Part shown: positions 7,885 through 11,251 of the stretch, piece after piece
Position numbering within the stretch: position 1 is the stretch's first letter
Layout of the letters: every line of letters starts with the position of its first letter
NCBI GenBank assembly: GCA_002390485.1
Contig: DGPO01000018.1
Coordinates: 1-11,251, forward strand
Length of the DNA stretch: 11,251 bases
Direction of reading: 5' to 3'
Source of the DNA: Halieaceae bacterium UBA4438
GTDB taxonomy: Bacteria; Pseudomonadota; Gammaproteobacteria; Pseudomonadales; Halieaceae
Notes under the pieces: model-generated
Databases searched by the model: none
Told to the model about the DNA's origin: nothing
The model's input: only the letters and a program-made list of their open reading frames with translations
Program-made: the position numbers and the translations under genes

Positions 7885-9215
7885 TGCGAGATCACGCGGT
7901 TTTTGATCCCGAAATTGAGACCAGGTCCACCAGCGAACAATTCGAGCTAGATCGTAAGCGCTACTTAGCCCAGATTCAGTACTTGTTCAGTCACTCTGCG
8001 TTTTACCGTGCAAAACTAACGGCGGCGGGCTTCGATACGCCCGAAAAAGTGGGAGATCTTTCTGACATCGGTGCGCTCCCCTTTACTGAAAAGGATGAGA
8101 TACGTGAGACACAGGCTAATCACGGTCCTTTTGGTGCGCATTTAGCTGCAGATCCCTCTGAGCTCAGACGTGTTTTTAGTACGTCAGGTACGACAGGTAT
8201 CCCTTGCTACTTGGGGCTTACCGAGAGTGATCTGAAAATGTACGCGACCAATGTGGCGCGCGGGTATACCGCCGGCGGCTTTAAGCGGGGTCAGCGGCTT
8301 GTTGTGGGCTTTAACGCAGGCCCCTTTGTGGCGGGAGCGGTTTATTCCGGTTTCGATAAGATTGGTGCATCGGTTATCCCCGTTGGGACGGGGAACACCG
8401 AACGAATGGTGACCGCGATTCAGAAGCTGAGGGCGACTGGAATCAGTTGTACACCTTCCTATGGCTTGTACCTGATTGATTGGTGTCGCGACCGGAAAAT
8501 CGATACGCGCACACTGGGTCTCGAGAACATGATTACCGCAGGTGAGCCCGGCGGTGGCGACCCCTTAATTCGCGCAACGCTCACGGATGCATTTGGCTGT
8601 ACGGTTCGCGAGTCAATGGGGATTGGTGATATCTCATTGTCGGTTTGGGCGGAGGATGCGGCTGAGCAAGGCATGCATTTTATGGCTCGTGATGCTGTTC
8701 ACGTGGAGCTTATAGACCCATCAACCGGAGTAACCAAGGCCTGGGAAGATGGCGCGTCAGGCGAGTTGGTATACACCGCCCTTAATCGGGAGGCGATGCC
8801 ACTGCTCCGTTTCCGAAGTCGCGATCATGTTCAGGTGACCATGGGTGAGACGGGCACCGGGCGAACGGGCCCGCGTATTCGCTGTGTGGGGCGGACGGAC
8901 GACATGCTCATTGTTCGCGGAGTGAATCTTTTTCCAACCGCGATTCGAAGCGTATTGGACCAGTTCAACGGGGCGGTGTCAGGCCTGTTTTTGGTGCAGC
9001 CGAGTCAGCATGGGGTCAAACAAGAGCCTCCCCTGCCTGTGGCGGTCGAAGTGGCTCCAGGCGCTACTCCCGATAACCCTGATTTGCAGGCACGAATCAG
9101 GCACGCCATCAAAGAGCGCTTACTGGTTACCGCCGAGGTTCAACTTGTTGGGAATAATACGCTGCCCCGAGAAACCTATAAATCGAAGCTTGTCGACTAC
9201 TCGAAGGCAAGTTGA
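7884..9215 (+). CDS. PaaK-like acyl-CoA ligase (phenylacetate-CoA ligase family)
   Basis: A 443-residue adenylate-forming enzyme of the phenylacetate-CoA ligase family, which activates a carboxylic acid through an acyl-AMP to a CoA thioester. Visible motifs are the ATP-binding loop STSGTTGIP (99-107), the adenine and substrate region TAGEPGGG (218-225) and ESMGIGD (243-249), GELVYTALNREAMPLLRFRSRD (293-314), the hinge CVGRTDDMLIVRGVNLFP (334-351), and the C-terminal LPRETYKSK with candidate catalytic Lys433. The length fits PaaK (about 430-440). All core motifs are present, so it should be active; substrate specificity cannot be read. Translation is coupled to the flavodoxin-fold gene by a one-base overlap, with GGGGG at 7874-7878 as a possible ribosome-binding site. 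It strongly suggests that the pathway runs through CoA esters, in keeping with the citryl-CoA lyase-like protein across the divergent promoter. Confidence 0.93.
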   Translation: MRDHAVFDPEIETRSTSEQFELDRKRYLAQIQYLFSHSAFYRAKLTAAGFDTPEKVGDLSDIGALPFTEKDEIRETQANHGPFGAHLAADPSELRRVFSTSGTTGIPCYLGLTESDLKMYATNVARGYTAGGFKRGQRLVVGFNAGPFVAGAVYSGFDKIGASVIPVGTGNTERMVTAIQKLRATGISCTPSYGLYLIDWCRDRKIDTRTLGLENMITAGEPGGGDPLIRATLTDAFGCTVRESMGIGDISLSVWAEDAAEQGMHFMARDAVHVELIDPSTGVTKAWEDGASGELVYTALNREAMPLLRFRSRDHVQVTMGETGTGRTGPRIRCVGRTDDMLIVRGVNLFPTAIRSVLDQFNGAVSGLFLVQPSQHGVKQEPPLPVAVEVAPGATPDNPDLQARIRHAIKERLLVTAEVQLVGNNTLPRETYKSKLVDYSKAS

Positions 9216-9261
9216 CACAACGTTTAAGGCGGTCACATGACGCTACATAACGGAGTAATTT

Positions 9262-10299
9262 ATGCGCAATATGCCTTTATTTCCGACGTCCTTGGTCGGT
9301 AGTTACGCGCAGCCGGATTGGCTTATCGATAAGTCAAAGCTCGCTGGACGATTTCCTCCTCGGACTCGAGCGCAAGAACTGTGGCGGGTGCCGGATGCTT
9401 ATTTGGCCGAGGCTAAGCGCGATGCAGTGATGCTTGCCGTTAGGGATCAGCTCGATGCGGGTCTCGATATCATCACTGATGGTGAGGCCGGGCGCGAGAG
9501 CTACTCCAACCACTTTGCTACTGGGCTTGACGGTATTGATATACACAATCCTGGGACGGCGCTTGATCGGAGTGGAGAGCCGGTTCCGGTGCCTCGCATT
9601 ACCGGCCACATTCAGCGCCGGTGGTCGATCAGCACCGAAGAGGTCCGCCAACTCAGACAGCTTACGGATAATCCCATTAAATTTACCGTACCTGGGCCGT
9701 TTACCATGGTCCAGCAGGCGCAAAACGACTACTACGCCGATATTAGTGATGCAGCTGCAGCGTATGCGCTTGCCGTAAGGGCCGAGATGGCCGATCTTTT
9801 CGATGCAGGTGTGGACATTGTTCAGCTCGATGAGCCCTACATGCAGGCGAGACCCGAGGAGGCAGAGCGTTACGGTGTGGCTGCATTAAATACTGCACTA
9901 GAGGGCGCGACCGGTGTGACCTGCGTTCATATTTGCTTTGGCTATGCGGCTCTGATTCACGATCGACCTGCGAACGGTTACTCATTTTTACCGCAGCTCA
10001 AAGATGCCTGCTGTAACCAGATTTCTATTGAAACTGCTCAGTCAAATCTCGACTGCAGCGTGCTGCAATCAATACCGGATCAAACAATACTGTTGGGAGT
10101 GCTCGACTTATCGACCCATGAAGTTGAAACGCCTCAGATGGTCGTGGAGCGTGTTGAGCGAGCACTGCCCTACATTAATAAAGAGCGGGTGGTTCTAGCA
10201 CCCGACTGCGGATTGAAGTACTTGCCCAGAGACGTGTCGAGACGCAAGCTAGATGCAATGGTTGCGGGGGCAAGCCTCTTGAGAGCCCGCCACAGTTGA
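9262..10299 (+). CDS. MetE C-terminal-domain-like, cobalamin-independent methyltransferase family protein
   Basis: A 345-residue protein equivalent to the catalytic C-terminal half of MetE, without the N-terminal barrel of full-length MetE (about 750 residues). The zinc site is complete: His223 and Cys225 in CVHICFG, Glu257 in SIETAQS and Cys316 in APDCGLKYLP. Asp190 in QLDEP matches the amino-acid-binding Asp of MetE. The N-terminal part has LVGSYAQP and ITDGEAGRESY. Family enzymes use zinc to activate a thiol for alkyl transfer: methyl from methyltetrahydrofolate to homocysteine, or coenzyme M to epoxides in epoxyalkane:CoM transferases. Lying last in a catabolic unit, 46 bases after the ligase gene, it more likely acts on a pathway intermediate, such as demethylation or thiol conjugation, than in general methionine synthesis (inference). 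GGAG (9252-9255) supports ATG 9262. The stop lies inside a terminator-like hairpin. Confidence 0.92.
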   Translation: MRNMPLFPTSLVGSYAQPDWLIDKSKLAGRFPPRTRAQELWRVPDAYLAEAKRDAVMLAVRDQLDAGLDIITDGEAGRESYSNHFATGLDGIDIHNPGTALDRSGEPVPVPRITGHIQRRWSISTEEVRQLRQLTDNPIKFTVPGPFTMVQQAQNDYYADISDAAAAYALAVRAEMADLFDAGVDIVQLDEPYMQARPEEAERYGVAALNTALEGATGVTCVHICFGYAALIHDRPANGYSFLPQLKDACCNQISIETAQSNLDCSVLQSIPDQTILLGVLDLSTHEVETPQMVVERVERALPYINKERVVLAPDCGLKYLPRDVSRRKLDAMVAGASLLRARHS

Positions 10300-10315
10300 T
10301 CTGTCCTCGGGCTTT
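10282..10315 (+). terminator. Hairpin terminator candidate containing the stop codon of the MetE-like gene
   Basis: AGAGCCCG (10282-10289) pairs with CGGGCTTT (10308-10315), with one G-T pair. Inside it ACAG (10292-10295) pairs with CTGT (10301-10304) around a TTGAT loop, giving one long stem with a small internal bulge. A short TTT follows the GC-rich stem on the plus strand. The TGA at 10297-10299 is in the apical loop. The T-run is short, so termination may be incomplete. Confidence 0.6.
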
Positions 10316-10658
10316 AGGGATAACGGCCCGATACGGTGTGGGCAACGGTTTCGGTGATTACTTGGTTGTAGAGGCACCTCTGAGTGGCCTCACTCACGAT
10401 CATAATCCCCATGCCATGCAGTACCGTGGTTTTGGTGACAGTCATCGGGTCGAGCCTGTAAAACTCGCGCACTTCGCCGTTGTGCCACAGCCAAAGCATG
10501 ACTAATTCTTCTTTGCTCTCGTTTTTCCAGGTCGTCGTTATCGCCTCTCGCGTCCACTGATTTGATTTCAAGAGGGGGCAGGGAGCGCTGTTGAGTATTT
10601 TCTGGCTCAGCACGTAGGCAGGGAAGTGGCTTGTGTTTTCTTTCGCGACGGTTTTCAT
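10314..10658 (-). CDS. Hypothetical protein, 114 residues
   Basis: I do not recognise a family. The frame encodes 114 residues with no signal peptide or membrane segment. The middle (about 45-70) contains tryptophans and acidic residues (WKNESKEELVMLWLWHNGEVREFY), a plausible folded protein rather than low-complexity antisense. The start has AAGG 7 bases upstream. It lies 56 bases downstream of the methyltransferase gene on the same strand, so it could be the second gene of that unit, and it ends at the foot of the hairpin closing the convergent operon. A competing 69-residue plus-strand frame (10296-10505) overlaps it. Without a homologue its reality is uncertain. Confidence 0.5.
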   Translation of the reverse strand: MKTVAKENTSHFPAYVLSQKILNSAPCPLLKSNQWTREAITTTWKNESKEELVMLWLWHNGEVREFYRLDPMTVTKTTVLHGMGIMIVSEATQRCLYNQVITETVAHTVSGRYP

Positions 10659-10714
10659 AGTGGGCCTTGAGCCTGACGGTCTTTTGACCCTGACTTCTGA
10701 TGGGGACTCACACG

Positions 10715-11251
10715 CTAGCCAGTTTTACTGGCGAGAATAAGGCTTATGTCCAACGTTTCGCCAGGAATTTTGTCAATTTGCTCAACCGACAAATTCTCGC
10801 CCACCAGCCAACCCATGATCGACTTCATATCCACACTCACCGGTAGCGTTGTGGTCGACTTCACCTCGTGCGGTGTAAAAGCCACGACCAATAGACGACC
10901 GCCCTTTTTCAAGACCCGCGTGGCCTCCTGAAACAAGACTTTCGGGTTGTCAGCAAAGTAGAGTACTTGGTCGACCGTCACCGTATCGAAACTGTTCGCC
11001 GCGAAGCGCATCTGATACATGTCTTCCTGCCTCACAGAAAGGTGAGTCAGACCGGCTTTTTCTATGGTGTCTCGCGCAACCACTACCATCTTTTTGGACA
11101 GATCCACACCGAATCCGCTCTCGGCCAGGGGGCCCACCAGTCGAAGCATACGCCCCGTCCCGGTGGCAATGTCTAACAGATGCCCGACCTCATGGCCGGT
11201 GAGTAGTGTATTGAGGTGATCACTAAAGGTTGCTTCATCACCGTGATATTG
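10715..11251 (-). CDS. Class I SAM-dependent methyltransferase, N-terminus beyond window edge (ArsR-methyltransferase fusion type)
   Basis: The frame is open from the right edge to a TAG at 10715-10717, giving 178 residues. The ATG at 11149 lies after motif I, so the true start is outside the window. Numbering from the edge, motif I is LLDIATGTGRML at about 25-36. Then come the acidic GVDLSKKM (SAM ribose contact), VRQEDMYQMRFAANSFDTVT, VDQVLYFADNP, and motif LKKGGRLLVVAFTPHE near 125-140. The wording of these segments (VRQEDMY, DQVLYFADNP, VVAFTPHE) closely resembles the C-terminal half of proteins with an N-terminal ArsR winged helix fused to a UbiE-like methyltransferase, often encoded near folate and methionine-cycle genes. 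That resemblance is from memory. A stand-alone methyltransferase remains possible. Confidence 0.9.
   Translation of the reverse strand, partial: QYHGDEATFSDHLNTLLTGHEVGHLLDIATGTGRMLRLVGPLAESGFGVDLSKKMVVVARDTIEKAGLTHLSVRQEDMYQMRFAANSFDTVTVDQVLYFADNPKVLFQEATRVLKKGGRLLVVAFTPHEVKSTTTLPVSVDMKSIMGWLVGENLSVEQIDKIPGETLDISLILASKTG

Noticed and set aside
10296..10505. 69-residue plus-strand frame starting at the end of the MetE-like gene
   Set aside because: It starts within the terminator-like hairpin, has no ribosome-binding site, no recognisable family, and overlaps the more plausible minus-strand frame.
10718..10732. Perfect inverted repeat GCCAGT-TTT-ACTGGC at the 3' end of the methyltransferase gene
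   Set aside because: It would form a short hairpin, but neither strand has a following T-run and it lies within the last codons, so I do not call a terminator.
1..11251. CRISPR arrays, tRNA or rRNA genes, insertion sequences and phage genes
   Set aside because: Reading both strands I saw no regularly spaced repeats, no cloverleaf or rRNA-like segments, and no transposase or integrase sequence.

Overview
The window looks like chromosomal DNA from a Gram-negative proteobacterium. I infer a gammaproteobacterium, probably an aquatic heterotroph. The pointers are a TonB-dependent outer-membrane receptor, a lipoprotein-type prolyl oligopeptidase, an IclR/PcaR-type regulator and moderate G+C. The sequence itself does not fix the genus.

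Layout, left to right. (1) Positions 1-1760, minus strand: prolyl oligopeptidase (family S9A) with a lipoprotein signal, its C-terminus cut off by the left edge. (2) About 1921-2721, plus strand: an IclR-family regulator of the PcaR/PcaU/PobR type, divergent from the peptidase and convergent with the next gene. (3) 4294-2727, minus strand: a two-gene unit of a short citrate-synthase-fold lyase (citryl-CoA lyase-like) and an alpha/beta hydrolase, overlapping by 4 bases (ATGA). (4) 4295-4422: a divergent control region with two near-identical palindromes of form TTTCG-N5-CGAAA, the best candidate operators for the IclR regulator. (5) 4423-10299, plus strand: a tightly packed five-gene unit of TonB-dependent receptor, VOC/glyoxalase-fold protein, WrbA-like flavodoxin-fold protein, PaaK-like acyl-CoA ligase and a MetE catalytic-domain protein with all four zinc ligands, closed by a hairpin that contains the last stop codon. 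(6) 10314-10658, minus strand: a small protein I do not recognise. (7) 10715-11251, minus strand: a SAM-dependent methyltransferase running off the right edge, resembling the C-terminal half of ArsR-methyltransferase fusions.

Regions 2-5 read as one inducible catabolic locus (inference). The receptor would import a substrate, the VOC and flavodoxin-fold proteins would do redox or ring chemistry, and the PaaK-like ligase would form a CoA thioester. The citrate-synthase-fold protein and the hydrolase would carry out C-C and ester or lactone cleavage, and the MetE-like protein would move a methyl or alkyl group to a thiol. The IclR protein would control both divergent arms through the paired palindromes. 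I cannot assign the substrate. No ring-hydroxylating oxygenase or complete known pathway is visible, so this is the most likely place for an undescribed system.
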